The notes: generated from the sequence alone by a model not told the origin. DNA of 64,000 bases from an uncultured Mitsuokella sp. (GCA_945877355.1 CAMCRT010000001.1:1-64000); one strand, 5' to 3'; positions 9,046 through 18,177 are shown, numbered from the stretch's first letter. A program made the numbers and translations.

Positions 9046-10131
9046 ATGAAGGTTCTCGTTTGCACGGCACCGCGCCATGCACAGATTTTCCCCTTCGGGC
9101 GGGAGCTGGAGCACCTTGGAGCGGAGGCCGCCTTTTTCTATACGCCAGCCTATGGGGATGGCGCATCCTTTTTCGCCCGACGGCTTCAGAAGCTTGGCCT
9201 GGGGAATGGGGAGGCGAGCTACTGGAGGAGGCTTCGGAAGGAGCTTTTCCAGCGGACGGAGGCAGAGCGGCCGGATGTCGTGCTCTTCCTCAACACGGTG
9301 GATCAGATGCTGCCCCAGGAGGAGCTTCGTCGCTATCATGCTCTCCTGCAGCAGCAGGGCGCGAAGTTTTTTCTATGGCTCGTGGATCCTGTATATGGTC
9401 GGGAGGAGCTTCTCCCTACCCTTCGCCAGTATGATCGGGTATTTTCCTACGAGGAGCGGGATGCTTCCTGGCTATCGGGGCTCGGGCTCCCCACTTCTTT
9501 CCTGCCTCTGGGCTATGGCGCAGATTATGGGACGGTCGCGGCCAGGGAGCGGGATATCGATGTGCTTTTCGTGGGGACGCCCTATAGGAGCCGTCTGCCT
9601 CTCCTGGAGGCGATTGCACGGGTGGGACGGGCAGAGGGCTGGAAGCTGCGATTCTGTGGGCCCTTTTATCCTGCGGGCAATATCTGGAAGCGCCTCGTAT
9701 TCTCCCTGCGCCATGGGGCTCTATCGTGCCTTGTGGAAAACGGCACATTCTCCCCGGCGGAAATCGCCGCACTCTATGCCCGGGCAAAGATCTGCCTGAA
9801 CATCCATGGGAACGGCAGCACCGGGCTGAACCCGCGCTCCTATGAGATACTCGGGGCAGGATCTTTTCTGCTGGTGGACGAGCGGGAGAGCTACGATTGC
9901 TTTGTGCCGGGAGAGGATTTCGATGTATATCGCTCGCCAGAGGAGCTGGTGGAGAAAGTCCGCTATTATCTGGCACATCCCGAGGAACGGGAGAAAATAC
10001 AGCAGCAAGGACACGCAAGTGCGGAGGGGCGCTCTCTCCTGGAGAGCCTGCGTCGCTTGCTCGCCCTTGCGGGGAAGGCTGCCCCAAAGGGGCGTGAGGA
10101 TGCCCTTTCCGCAGGAGAAAGCGATTCTTGA
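9046..10131 (+). CDS. CgeB-like (DUF3880-type) glycosyltransferase
   Basis: 361 residues. The start at MKVLVCTAPRH has a strong GAAAGGAGG upstream; the 59-codon in-frame extension is unlikely. The protein resembles the CgeB/spore-maturation glycosyltransferases: an N-terminal Rossmann-like half (residues 1-160), DIDVLFVGTPYRSR as the linker, then GT4-like elements AKICLNIHGNGSTGLNPRSYEILGAG (around 250-275), where the Glu of the E-x7-E-like motif binds the donor. No signal peptide or membrane segment is seen. Within this cluster it probably adds a sugar to the LPS core. The acceptor is unknown. Confidence 0.78.
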   Translation: MKVLVCTAPRHAQIFPFGRELEHLGAEAAFFYTPAYGDGASFFARRLQKLGLGNGEASYWRRLRKELFQRTEAERPDVVLFLNTVDQMLPQEELRRYHALLQQQGAKFFLWLVDPVYGREELLPTLRQYDRVFSYEERDASWLSGLGLPTSFLPLGYGADYGTVAARERDIDVLFVGTPYRSRLPLLEAIARVGRAEGWKLRFCGPFYPAGNIWKRLVFSLRHGALSCLVENGTFSPAEIAALYARAKICLNIHGNGSTGLNPRSYEILGAGSFLLVDERESYDCFVPGEDFDVYRSPEELVEKVRYYLAHPEEREKIQQQGHASAEGRSLLESLRRLLALAGKAAPKGREDALSAGESDS

Positions 10132-10157
10132 CGCAGAGCGGACTTCGGCTGTACAAT
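10128..10157 (+). promoter_or_regulatory. Probable sigma-A promoter before the O-antigen ligase gene
   Basis: TTGACG (10128-10133) and TACAAT (10152-10157) are separated by 18 bp and stand about 65 bp before the ligase start. The -35 box overlaps the end of the CgeB-like gene. It would allow the ligase and downstream genes to be transcribed independently of the upstream LPS genes. Confidence 0.5.
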
Positions 10158-10222
10158 GCTCATGATAGAGTGGACGATGCGAGGTTTTCGCACAGAGGAA
10201 ATACAAGGAGGATGCTTGTTTT

Positions 10223-11419
10223 ATGAATCGTGAAAAATGGGTGGCGTATCTGGATAAGGCGGTATTCGTACTCCTATGCGCCTTTGCCCTCGGCGGCGTC
10301 GTGTCGGATATGTGGGTGCGCAACTGCATCCGCATCCTGCTGCCGCTGGCTGGCCTTCGCATCCTGCTGCAGCCATCCATCCTCCGCAAGTGCCTGGAGC
10401 TTCGGGGCTTCTTCATCGCCTTCCTCGTGTGGGCAGTCATCGTCGTGCTCAATGCCTATTTTGTCGGTGTTCCCGCTACGCTATATGAGAGGTACACCTA
10501 CTCCATGAGCTACTCTGTCCTGCTCATCCCTGCCATTGTCTGCTGTGTGCATTCCCGCAGGCAGCTGCAGACCCTCATCGCCTGTGCAGCCCTTTCCGTG
10601 CTGGCAATGGACTTCTATCTCATATACCAGTACATCCACGGCAACGTGCGCCCCGTGACCTGGGGCGGGCAGCATCCGCTGATCACGGCCTGCTTCTTTG
10701 TGACGCTGCTGCCTGTTTTCTTATACCAGGCCTTGGAAGCCCAGGGGAAGCGTCTGCGCTATGCCTATGGGGCCCTTTCCCTGCTGAGCCTCGTGTCCTT
10801 CTTTCTGACGAATACCCGGGGGGCCTGGATCGCCCTTGCCCCGGTGCTCGTCGTCATCATTTGGACAGCAATCCGCAGCCTGCGGACAAGACTTGCTATA
10901 CTTGGCGGCGTGCTACTTCTGGGCATCGCCCTCATGCTAGCGATTCCTTCTCTGGGAAGCCGGGTGGCGACGGTCGGGGATTCCCATGAGAACTCCCAGT
11001 ATACCCGCTTCCTCTATTATCAGAGCTCCCTCCACATGTTCGAGGACTACCCCCTTACCGGGGTCGGCATAGGGAATTGGGGCAGGGCATACGTGGGAGT
11101 CTACCACCTGCCCCAGGCCCCGGATCTGGAGACAAGGCACTCCCACAGCAATTATCTCCACATCCTGGCAGAGATGGGCATCACGGGCTTTGCAGCTTTT
11201 ATCGCAGCCTGCGGCTTTCTCCTGGCCTTTGCCTGGAAGCGGCGCCATACGGTCTACGGAAGGATGCTGGTGGCCTCGGCTGTCGGCATGTACCTTTACG
11301 GCCTGACGGACTACACCGTGGCCTCCGCCACGGCCATGCGCCTCTTCTGGTTCACGGCCGGCATCACCATGGCAGGGGCTCTCCTGGCAGAAAAGGAAAA
11401 ATCCCCAGGGCTTGAGTAG
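10223..11419 (+). CDS. waaL: O-antigen ligase family membrane protein (WaaL/Wzy_C type)
   Basis: 398 residues, about ten to twelve hydrophobic segments, no cleavable signal. The large periplasmic loop typical of the Wzy_C family lies between roughly residues 245 and 315 and contains ENSQYTRFLYYQ, PLTGVGIGNWG and the conserved HSHSNYLHILAEMG. WaaL ligases transfer undecaprenyl-linked O-polysaccharide to lipid A-core in the periplasm; Wzy polymerases share the fold, so polymerase activity is the alternative. CAAGGAGGATG precedes the ATG. It is flanked by core-type transferases, which favours ligase. No wzx/wzy or O-unit genes are in view. Confidence 0.8.
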   Translation: MNREKWVAYLDKAVFVLLCAFALGGVVSDMWVRNCIRILLPLAGLRILLQPSILRKCLELRGFFIAFLVWAVIVVLNAYFVGVPATLYERYTYSMSYSVLLIPAIVCCVHSRRQLQTLIACAALSVLAMDFYLIYQYIHGNVRPVTWGGQHPLITACFFVTLLPVFLYQALEAQGKRLRYAYGALSLLSLVSFFLTNTRGAWIALAPVLVVIIWTAIRSLRTRLAILGGVLLLGIALMLAIPSLGSRVATVGDSHENSQYTRFLYYQSSLHMFEDYPLTGVGIGNWGRAYVGVYHLPQAPDLETRHSHSNYLHILAEMGITGFAAFIAACGFLLAFAWKRRHTVYGRMLVASAVGMYLYGLTDYTVASATAMRLFWFTAGITMAGALLAEKEKSPGLE

Positions 11420-11434
11420 ATGAGGGTGGAATTT

Positions 11435-12427
11435 ATGGAAAAGCTGCTGTCGGTCATCGTGCCGGTCTACAATGTGGAGAACTATCTGCGGGAGTGTATC
11501 GAGTCCCTTCAGAAGCAGACGTATCGGAATCTCGAGATCCTCTTGATTGACGATGGCTCGACCGATAGCAGCGGACAGATTTGTGACGAGTATGCGAAGG
11601 ATGACAAGAGGATTCGCGTTTTTCATGTGGAAAACGGCGGCGTGAGCCGTGCGCGGAATATCGGCCTCAATGCCATGCAGGGGAAGTATATGGCCCTGGT
11701 GGATTCGGACGACTACGTATTGGCGGACTGTTTTTCTGATGTAATCCGCGTCCTGGAGGAGCATGATCTGGATTTCTGCGGCTATGGCTCCTTCCGTAAG
11801 GGTGAGGGCGGCACGGGGACGGGCAATGTGTCCCTAAGCCTGGAGGAGGATCATGACAAGCGTCTGGCGGATTGCCTCGCCCATGAGGGGGCCTTTGCCT
11901 GGGGCTGCGTGGTGCGAGCGGCTCTCTGGGAGGGCATCCGCTATCCCGAGGGGCGGATATTCGAGGATAGTGTCATTGCCTACCAGATGTGGGACAAGAT
12001 ACAGCGCGCAGGGGGGATTGACCGGGCCTATTACTTCTATCGGAAGAATCCCGGCGGGATATGCTCCTCCTCGGTATTCAAGCCGAAGGCAAGGTATGAC
12101 TTCATACTGGCAGGGGTGGACCGGCTGGCCTACGCGGAGAAGAAGGGCATGAGCGTCCCGGAGGCCAGGGCCAGCCTCATCAAGGCGGTGCTGTCCTTCT
12201 TTACCTCCTGGTATGGCATGGGGAGGAAGGAGAAGGGCCTTTATGAAAAGGGGGCAGAGATTCTCCGAAGGGAGGAGGCTCTGCCCTACGACGCGAGCTT
12301 CCTCAACACCAAATACAAGCTCTTCCTATGGAGCTTCAACCACTGCCCGGCTCTCCACCACATCGGAGGCCTCCTCTCCGTTAAGGCCCAGGATCTAAAA
12401 GCCACCCTCCAGCGGCTTTTCGCATGA
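11435..12427 (+). CDS. Glycosyltransferase family 2
   Basis: 330 residues from the ATG preceded by GAGGGTGG; an ATG five codons earlier (11420) directly follows the ligase stop and has no separate ribosome site. GT-A motifs: LLSVIVPVYNVENYLRECI, LLIDDGSTDSSG and ALVDSDDYV (DxD) near residue 92, then the GRIFEDSVIAYQ motif near 180. The C-terminal third is helical and basic. It is the same subfamily as the GT2 at 8048 and would extend the core oligosaccharide. Sugar specificity is unknown. Confidence 0.86.
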   Translation: MEKLLSVIVPVYNVENYLRECIESLQKQTYRNLEILLIDDGSTDSSGQICDEYAKDDKRIRVFHVENGGVSRARNIGLNAMQGKYMALVDSDDYVLADCFSDVIRVLEEHDLDFCGYGSFRKGEGGTGTGNVSLSLEEDHDKRLADCLAHEGAFAWGCVVRAALWEGIRYPEGRIFEDSVIAYQMWDKIQRAGGIDRAYYFYRKNPGGICSSSVFKPKARYDFILAGVDRLAYAEKKGMSVPEARASLIKAVLSFFTSWYGMGRKEKGLYEKGAEILRREEALPYDASFLNTKYKLFLWSFNHCPALHHIGGLLSVKAQDLKATLQRLFA

Positions 12428-12490
12428 GCCTCGGCGGAGGCATAGTACGAATAATAACCGCAGATAGAGGACCCGTTAGGAGGTGCAGAG

Positions 12491-13972
12491 ATGACGGCTT
12501 TTGTTTTTGGGGAAGAGACGGAGCGAGTGGAGTTCAAGAAGTCCACGAGCGAGCTCAAGGAGGCGGTCATTTCCATCGCCGCCATGCTCAACAAGCACGG
12601 GTCGGGCGACCTCTACTTTGGTGTGCGCAATAATGGTGAGGTCATCGGGCAGGAAATCACGGACCGGACGCTCCGGGAGGTGAGCCAGGCCATTCGCGCC
12701 AATATCAAGCCGATTATTTATCCGGAAATCGAAAAGGAAGCCATCGGCGACCGCTTCGTCGTCCATGTCCACGTCAAGGGGTATGCCCAGCCCTATCTGG
12801 CCTATGACAGGCCCCGTATCCGCGTGGCGGACGAGGATGTCATGATGGACCAGGCGACGTATGAGCGGATGTTGCGCCTTCGGGACGATGCGGGGAAATC
12901 CTGGGAAAACCGTCTATCCGACTACACCGTGCAGGATATTGACAAGGAGGCTTTTCGCCGTTTTTTAAAGCGGGCGAAGGATGAAAACCGTATTGCGCTG
13001 GAAAGCAGCACGCCGGATATCGTTCTTCGCAAGCTGGAGCTTCTGGATGGAGCTACGCTTCTCAATGCGGGGGCGGCGCTTTTTGTTGATTCCTCCATCA
13101 ATGAGCTGCAGATGGCAAAGTTTGCCTCAGATGAACGGTTGACGATTACGGATCTTCGTCGCTATACAGGCTCCATTTTCACACTTCTTCAGCGGGCAGA
13201 AGAGTATTTGGTTGACGCGATGGATTGGCGTGCTGTGTTCAATGGCAGCATGAGACGCATCGAGCTGCCGGAAATTCCTGTGGATGCTTTGCGAGAGGCT
13301 CTTGTCAACGCCTTCGCCCATCGGGAGATCGAGTCGGGGCAGAGCGTGGATGTTGCGATTCTCCGGAGCAGGATTGAGATATACAGCCCAGGGAAATTCC
13401 CATCAGACTTGACCCCGGAAATGTTTATCGAACGGAATGAAAAACCCATACGGCGCAATCCGAGAATTGCCCGGATTCTCTACTGTTCGCACGACATGGA
13501 AGGCTTTGCAACGGGGCTGAAGCGCATTCAGCAGTTATGTGATGAGGCAGGGTGTAAAGTAGAATATCGCAAGGAAGCCTATGGCTTTACGGTGGTGTTT
13601 CATCGAAGCCCCCCGAAGGGTATTTCCCAAGTTACCCCTCAAGTAGATGCTTCCTTTATGATAAAGGGTGAAAAAATACTCCAAGGAGAAGGGAATACCC
13701 CCCAAGTGACCCCCCAAGTGACCCCCCAAGTGACCCCCCCAGTCGAGGTACCCAAAAATCTGACGGAGAAAGAAGAACGACTTTTGGAATTCTGCACGAC
13801 ACCGCGTTCTGTCCAGGAAATGATGGATTTTTTGGAGCTATCGGATCGGAAGCATTTTCGGAAGCGTTATCTCTCTTTGCTGCTAGGACGTGGCCTCTTG
13901 CGCATGACGAATCCGGAGGCCCCACGTAGCAGCTTGCAACGATATGTAATTGTCGGGAAAGCTGAGGCGTAG
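12491..13972 (+). CDS. AlbA_2 (Schlafen AlbA-like) / HATPase_c_4 transcriptional regulator-like protein
   Basis: 493 residues with TTAGGAGG before the ATG. Residues 1-130 form an AlbA_2 domain: EFKKSTSELKEAVISIAAMLN and GDLYFGVRNNGEVIGQ. Around residues 255-370 is the HATPase_c_4 module (PVDALREALVNAFAHREI, then IEIYSPGKFP). A linker at about 403-417 is built of PQVT repeats from a 12-bp tandem repeat, followed by a winged-helix-like tail (QEMMDFLELSDRKHFRKRYL). Proteins of this architecture are widespread accessory regulators; the target is unknown. It interrupts the glycan genes and is unlikely to act in LPS assembly directly. Confidence 0.84.
   Translation: MTAFVFGEETERVEFKKSTSELKEAVISIAAMLNKHGSGDLYFGVRNNGEVIGQEITDRTLREVSQAIRANIKPIIYPEIEKEAIGDRFVVHVHVKGYAQPYLAYDRPRIRVADEDVMMDQATYERMLRLRDDAGKSWENRLSDYTVQDIDKEAFRRFLKRAKDENRIALESSTPDIVLRKLELLDGATLLNAGAALFVDSSINELQMAKFASDERLTITDLRRYTGSIFTLLQRAEEYLVDAMDWRAVFNGSMRRIELPEIPVDALREALVNAFAHREIESGQSVDVAILRSRIEIYSPGKFPSDLTPEMFIERNEKPIRRNPRIARILYCSHDMEGFATGLKRIQQLCDEAGCKVEYRKEAYGFTVVFHRSPPKGISQVTPQVDASFMIKGEKILQGEGNTPQVTPQVTPQVTPPVEVPKNLTEKEERLLEFCTTPRSVQEMMDFLELSDRKHFRKRYLSLLLGRGLLRMTNPEAPRSSLQRYVIVGKAEA
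13700..13740 (+). repeat. 12-bp tandem repeat coding for PQVT units
   Basis: CAAGTGACCCCC is repeated at 13703, 13715 and 13727 with flanking partial units. Because the unit is 12 bp, copy-number change would lengthen or shorten the linker by four residues without frameshift. A diverged pair of units (CAAGTTACCCCTCAAGTAG) lies upstream at about 13628. Confidence 0.9.
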
Positions 13973-13974
13973 CC

Positions 13975-15114
13975 ATGCGGATTGCGATTTTTGAGAATAT
14001 CATGACCCCGGGGGGCCATGAGGTGGATTTTGACCGGATTCTTGTGGAGGAGCTTCGCGCCCTGGGCCATGAGGTAGTCTTCTATGTGCCGGAGGGGTTC
14101 CGCTTTGCCCTGGACTATGGGGCAGAGGTGCGCCGTCTGCCGGGGGCGGTGGTGTCCTACTCTGGCGTGACGGGGCTTCGGAAGCTTTTTCGTACGGTGC
14201 AGCGGGAGAAGCGGCGCATGGGGTGGTTCCGCGCCCTCTTTGAGGCGGCAGAGGCGGGGGATTTTGATGGGCTCATCGTGCCCACCTCCACCTATCGGTA
14301 TCTCCGGGCCCTCTCCCACAGCGCCCTTCGCCGCTCGCCGGTGCCGGTGGTATTCATCCTTCACGGCATCAATCCGAAGGAGGCGCCGCGCTTCCTGAAG
14401 GCGGCGGACAGCCTCGCGTCTTTTCCCCGCATCCGGCCCACGGTGCTGACCCTCTCGGACTCCATCTTCGGGAAAAGGCGGGATACGGTGCGGCTCATCC
14501 CACCCCCCACCTTCGTGCCCCGGGATATCCCCTGGGAGCCGACGGACGGGACGGGAAACGACGTGCTGACCATCGGTTTTTTCGGCCAGTATCGGCGGGA
14601 AAAGCGGCTGGAGGATTTCCTCCAGGTCTATGTGTCCGGGAAGTATACCCCGCCCGTGCGGCTCCTGGTGCAGGGCTCCACCATGCACCCGGAGGACGCG
14701 GAGGACTTCGAGCGCATCATCGCGAAGTACCAGGGGACGGCTGGCATGACCTTCCTCCACCGGGGCCTCATCGGGGCCGAGTGGCAGGAGGCCATTGCTG
14801 GGGTGGATGCGCTGCTCCTTCCCTACTCCGCGCCCCGCTACCGCTACCATTGGGGCGGTATGCTCTTCACGGCCATCGGCTTCCAGAAGCCGGTCATCGC
14901 CAGCGACGACATGAATCCCGAGGTCTTCGCGTCCTACGAGATCGGGCGGCTTTTCGAGAGCGGCAATATGGGGGCGTTGAAGGAGTGCCTGGAGACCTTT
15001 ATCAATACCTATGACGTGAAGCGGGAGACCTACGGGGAGGCACTCCGGCGGGCGGCGGAGGCGTACAGCCCCCAGGCCTTTGCCCGGCGCATCGCAGAAA
15101 TCCTCTCGGAGTAG
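13975..15114 (+). CDS. Glycosyltransferase, GT4-like (group 1)
   Basis: 379 residues starting two bases after the preceding stop, with GAGGCG upstream. The N-terminal half begins MRIAIFENIMTPGGHEVDF, a Rossmann entry with a GGH loop; the second half has the GT-B donor domain: TIGFFGQYRREKRLEDFL (phosphate-binding strand-turn), VQGSTMHPEDAEDFE, GVDALLLPYSAPRYRYHWGG and FQKPVIASDDMN. The arrangement resembles GT4 transferases, though the usual E-x7-E is not obvious. It should act on the cytoplasmic face in LPS or surface glycan assembly. Substrates unknown. Confidence 0.75.
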   Translation: MRIAIFENIMTPGGHEVDFDRILVEELRALGHEVVFYVPEGFRFALDYGAEVRRLPGAVVSYSGVTGLRKLFRTVQREKRRMGWFRALFEAAEAGDFDGLIVPTSTYRYLRALSHSALRRSPVPVVFILHGINPKEAPRFLKAADSLASFPRIRPTVLTLSDSIFGKRRDTVRLIPPPTFVPRDIPWEPTDGTGNDVLTIGFFGQYRREKRLEDFLQVYVSGKYTPPVRLLVQGSTMHPEDAEDFERIIAKYQGTAGMTFLHRGLIGAEWQEAIAGVDALLLPYSAPRYRYHWGGMLFTAIGFQKPVIASDDMNPEVFASYEIGRLFESGNMGALKECLETFINTYDVKRETYGEALRRAAEAYSPQAFARRIAEILSE

Positions 15115-15187
15115 GTACCGGCTTCCTGCCGAGGGTAGGGTGTCTGGGGATTTTCGAGATGTTCACAAGCAGGAGAAATGAGGAGCT

Positions 15188-15964
15188 ATGGCAAGCCTGT
15201 CGGTACTGATTTTAGCGAAGAACGAGGAAAAGAATATCGGAGCGGCCGTCGAGAGCGTCGCCTTTGCCGATGAGGTGGTGGTCATCGACGACTTCAGCAC
15301 GGACGGCACGGCGGAGCTCAGCTGGAGCCTCGGGGCCCGGGTGGTCCAGCGGGCCCTCGCCGGGGACTGGGGCGCCCAGCAGACCTTTGCCATTGGAGAG
15401 GCGAGGGGGGACTGGGTGCTTTTCCTCGATGCGGATGAGCGGGTGTCGAAGGCCCTTGCGAAGCGGGTGCAGGACATCGTGGCGGCGGACGACCGCCGCT
15501 ATGCCTACAAGAATGCCCGGCTGAACTATTTCTGGGGGCAGCCCCTGCGGCATGGAGGCTGGTTCCCGGACTATGTGGTGCGCCTTTTCCCAGCGGAGGG
15601 TACGAGCGTCACGGGCCTCGTCCATCCGGCTATCTGCCACCCCTACGAGGAGGTGCGGCTCCCCCGGGAGGCCTATATGATCCACTATCCCTACCGGGAT
15701 TGGAATCATTACTTCTCGAAGCTGAATCTCTATACGACACTGGCGGCGGAGAAGATGCATGAGGCGGGGCGGGAGGCCCATTTGTGGGACTTCATCCTGC
15801 ACCCCTTCTGGGCGAGCTTTCGCATGTATGTGCTCCGGGGCGGCTTCCTGGATGGGCGCATCGGCTTTGTGCTGGCGGTGTTCCATTATTTCTACACCAT
15901 GGCGAAGTATGTGAAGCTCTACTATCTCGGCAAGGAAAATGAGCATGTGGGGGAGAAAGCATGA
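15188..15964 (+). CDS. Glycosyltransferase family 2, KdtX/WaaE-like
   Basis: 258 residues, ATG preceded by GAGGAG. The sequence starts SLSVLILAKNEEKNI, then DEVVVIDDFSTDGT, then WVLFLDADERVS, which is the signature of the short GT2 enzymes (WaaE/KdtX/LgtF type) that add beta-linked glucose to inner-core heptose. LRHGGWFPDYVVRLF and HPAICHPYEE match the family's second half. A hydrophobic patch near the C terminus may associate with the membrane. The gene overlaps the next by ATGA. Core glucosyltransferase is a family-based inference. Confidence 0.84.
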   Translation: MASLSVLILAKNEEKNIGAAVESVAFADEVVVIDDFSTDGTAELSWSLGARVVQRALAGDWGAQQTFAIGEARGDWVLFLDADERVSKALAKRVQDIVAADDRRYAYKNARLNYFWGQPLRHGGWFPDYVVRLFPAEGTSVTGLVHPAICHPYEEVRLPREAYMIHYPYRDWNHYFSKLNLYTTLAAEKMHEAGREAHLWDFILHPFWASFRMYVLRGGFLDGRIGFVLAVFHYFYTMAKYVKLYYLGKENEHVGEKA

Positions 15965-16866
15965 TCGGGGAAATCCTCGCCCTTGGGCGAAAGATGTATG
16001 ACACAGGGAACTGGCGGGAGTGCCATCGGCTCCTGACCTACTGGGGCCGCTGCCTCTGCCACGCGGGAGGCATGGGGGAGCTCTACCGTTTCTTCCAGCA
16101 GACAGAGGCCCGTCGGGAGATAATCGAGAAGAATCCCTATTTGCTGGAGCAGGCGACCCGGGCGTTTTTCTATGCGGGCTCTACCTTTGACGCACGAAAG
16201 AAGCTCATCGAGGAGCATATCGCCCTCACGGAGGAGCGGTTCCTCTCGGGAGAACTCGTGCGCTTTTGCACCTTTGATGCCCGCTATCCCATCTGGGAGC
16301 CCCAGGAAGCTTGGAATGGCTGGCACGCGGAGGTCACGTTTTCCAGCGGCCAGCGGAAGGAAGGGCTCTCCTCCGTCATTCTCTATCTGAATGGGCGGGA
16401 GCTCTACCAGATCATGTACTGGCTGGGGAGGGACAGGCAGGGGGAGGCGGCCCTCTTCATCGGCGCCATGCAGGGGCCGAATACGGAGAATGCAAAGGAG
16501 CTGGTGAAGGAGACGACGAAGCGCTCCCACCGCTATCGGACGAAGAACCTCATCCTCTACATGACGCAGGCGGTGGCCCGCTCCCTCGGCGTCCAGCACA
16601 TCTACGCCGTCAGCAACAAGGGCTACTACGCCAACAATCATGTGCGCCGGGACAGAAAGCTCAAGACCGACTTCGGCACCTTCTGGGAGGAGGCGGGGGG
16701 CCACGTGACGGAGGACGACCGCTTCTATGAGCTGCCCCTGGTGGAGCCAAGAAAGACCATGGAGGAGGTCCCTACGCGAAAGCGCGCCGTCTATCGCCGG
16801 AGATTTGAATTTCTGGACGACGTGGACGCGCAGATCGCGGCGAATATGAAGCGGGTGCTGCGATAG
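15961..16866 (+). CDS. DUF535 (VirK/YbjX family) protein
   Basis: 301 residues, translationally coupled to the upstream GT2 (ATGA). It matches DUF535/VirK: FDARKKLIEEHIALTEERF near residues 77-95, EGLSSVILYLNGRELYQ, IGAMQGPN, and a C-terminal KNLILYMTQAVARSLGVQHIYAVSNKGYYANN block near 196-225. No signal peptide is visible. VirK and YbjX have been linked to resistance to antimicrobial peptides and envelope remodelling in enterobacteria, but no enzymatic activity is established. Its position at the end of the LPS cluster suggests a part in envelope modification. Confidence 0.83.
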   Translation: MIGEILALGRKMYDTGNWRECHRLLTYWGRCLCHAGGMGELYRFFQQTEARREIIEKNPYLLEQATRAFFYAGSTFDARKKLIEEHIALTEERFLSGELVRFCTFDARYPIWEPQEAWNGWHAEVTFSSGQRKEGLSSVILYLNGRELYQIMYWLGRDRQGEAALFIGAMQGPNTENAKELVKETTKRSHRYRTKNLILYMTQAVARSLGVQHIYAVSNKGYYANNHVRRDRKLKTDFGTFWEEAGGHVTEDDRFYELPLVEPRKTMEEVPTRKRAVYRRRFEFLDDVDAQIAANMKRVLR

Positions 16867-16998
16867 GGGCTTGGTGGCGATACTTGCAAATAAGGCGGCT
16901 GCGGCCGTCTTTTTGCTTTTCCAGGCAATCCTGGGAAAGCATGGAGGGAAACGGGCCGGCTTTGTCGAATGTATAAACGTAGCATGGGAGGTGAGTGC

Positions 16999-17760
16999 AT
17001 GCAGATTTTCGTGGATGCGGATTCCTGTCCGGTGGTGGCAGAGGTGGAGTCAGTGGCGAGCTGGCATGACGTGCCCGTGACGCTTCTTTGCGATACGAAT
17101 CATGCGCTCACCTCCGACTACAGCAAGATCGTCGTCATCGGCGCGGGGGCGGATGCGGTGGACTTCGCCCTTGTGACCCGCTGCGAGGCAGGCGATATCG
17201 TCATCACCCAGGACTACGGCCTCGCCGCCATGGCGGTCGCCCGGGGCGCCCGCGTCCTCCATCCCGATGGCTGGCTCTACACGGAGGAAAATATCGATGG
17301 CCTCATACAGGGGCGTCACAGCAACTATAGAGCCCGCCACCTGCTCTATCGCCCCTTCTCCCAGGTGCCCCACAAGCGCACCCAGGAGGACGATGACAAC
17401 TTTGCAGTGCGCCTCGACGAGCTCCTGTCGAAGGCGGAGGAAGGAGAGTGGACGGATGTGGATGAGGTGACACCGGGAAAGACAGTGGAAAGGGCAACGG
17501 AGGAGATCCCGGATCTGGGATACGGCCGCCCTCTGCCAAAGGCCGGGGAGGTCTGGCATCACTTCAAGGGAAAGCAGTACAAGATCATCGCCTGCCCCGT
17601 CATCCACACGGAGACGCGGGAGCTCTACTGCGTCTACCAGGCTCTCTACGGTGACTACGGCATCTTCTGCCGTCCTCTCGACATGTTCATGAGCGAGGTG
17701 GACCGAAAAAAGTACCCGGAGGCACAGCAGCGGTACCGCTTTGAAAGGCAGGAGGCGTAA
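16999..17760 (+). CDS. DUF188 (YaiI/YqxD) protein fused to a C-terminal DUF1653 domain
   Basis: 253 residues from the ATG after GGGAGGTG; the in-frame ATG ten codons earlier is unlikely because MQIFVDADSCPVV is the standard DUF188 start. Residues 1-145 are a full DUF188 domain (FVDADSCPV, TLLCDTNHAL, GAGADAVDFAL, DIVITQDYGLAAMA, RGARVLHPDG), a PIN-like fold with acidic residues. Residues about 180-245 match DUF1653 (GEVWHHFKGKQYKII, ELYCVYQALYGDYGIFCRPLDMFMSEVD). Neither domain has a proven function. The linker (about 145-178) is acidic. The fusion is not the usual architecture of either family. Confidence 0.85.
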   Translation: MQIFVDADSCPVVAEVESVASWHDVPVTLLCDTNHALTSDYSKIVVIGAGADAVDFALVTRCEAGDIVITQDYGLAAMAVARGARVLHPDGWLYTEENIDGLIQGRHSNYRARHLLYRPFSQVPHKRTQEDDDNFAVRLDELLSKAEEGEWTDVDEVTPGKTVERATEEIPDLGYGRPLPKAGEVWHHFKGKQYKIIACPVIHTETRELYCVYQALYGDYGIFCRPLDMFMSEVDRKKYPEAQQRYRFERQEA

Positions 17761-17839
17761 GAGCAGACTTTTTTGATAGGAGTACAGATATTCTTTTTAT
17801 AAAGAATTCTTTTACAACGAGCTGGCAGTGAAAAGACTT

Positions 17840-17886
17840 AAAAGCCAAGGAAAGATTCACACGATTGAATCTTTCCTTGGCTTTTT
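17840..17886 (+). terminator. Strong bidirectional-looking hairpin terminator
   Basis: A 19-bp perfect inverted repeat (left arm starting AAAAGCCAAGG, right arm ending CCTTGGCTTTT) with an 8-base loop ends in a T-run. It separates the LPS/DUF188 region from the hexonate island. Confidence 0.92.
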
Positions 17887-18177
17887 ATGTAAAGTGTTAG
17901 GCGGTTTGTTTCGCTATGGTATCCATAATCTGTGCTCTTCTGATAGAGTATTTTGGTATTCGGCAGGTATTTGTGAGCAATTCATAAGATTCATATAAAA
18001 GATAAATTGCAATCAAAAATAAATAAATATATGACTTAAAACTTGCAATTACACTGTAGAGATGGTATACTATCACACAAAGAAGCAAAAATGATAAAAG
18101 TATGTCATAACGAGAAAGGAAAGGAGGAAAAGTTCTCGGATGATTGACTCGTAGGCAGATTGAAGGGGGAAGTTTGA
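17887..18177. other. A+T-rich intergenic region before gntP
   Basis: No convincing gene. A 95-codon hydrophobic frame on the - strand (17897-18184) lacks a ribosome site and covers the promoter and ribosome site of gntP. The region contains A/T-rich partial dyads (around 18001-18025) that could hold operators, but none repeats elsewhere in the window. Confidence 0.6.
18043..18071 (+). promoter_or_regulatory. Probable sigma-A promoter of the hexonate operon
   Basis: TTGCAA (18043-18048) and TATACT (18066-18071) are 17 bp apart, about 107 bp before gntP. TGG precedes the -10 box. No other promoter of this quality lies before the next five genes. Confidence 0.65.
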
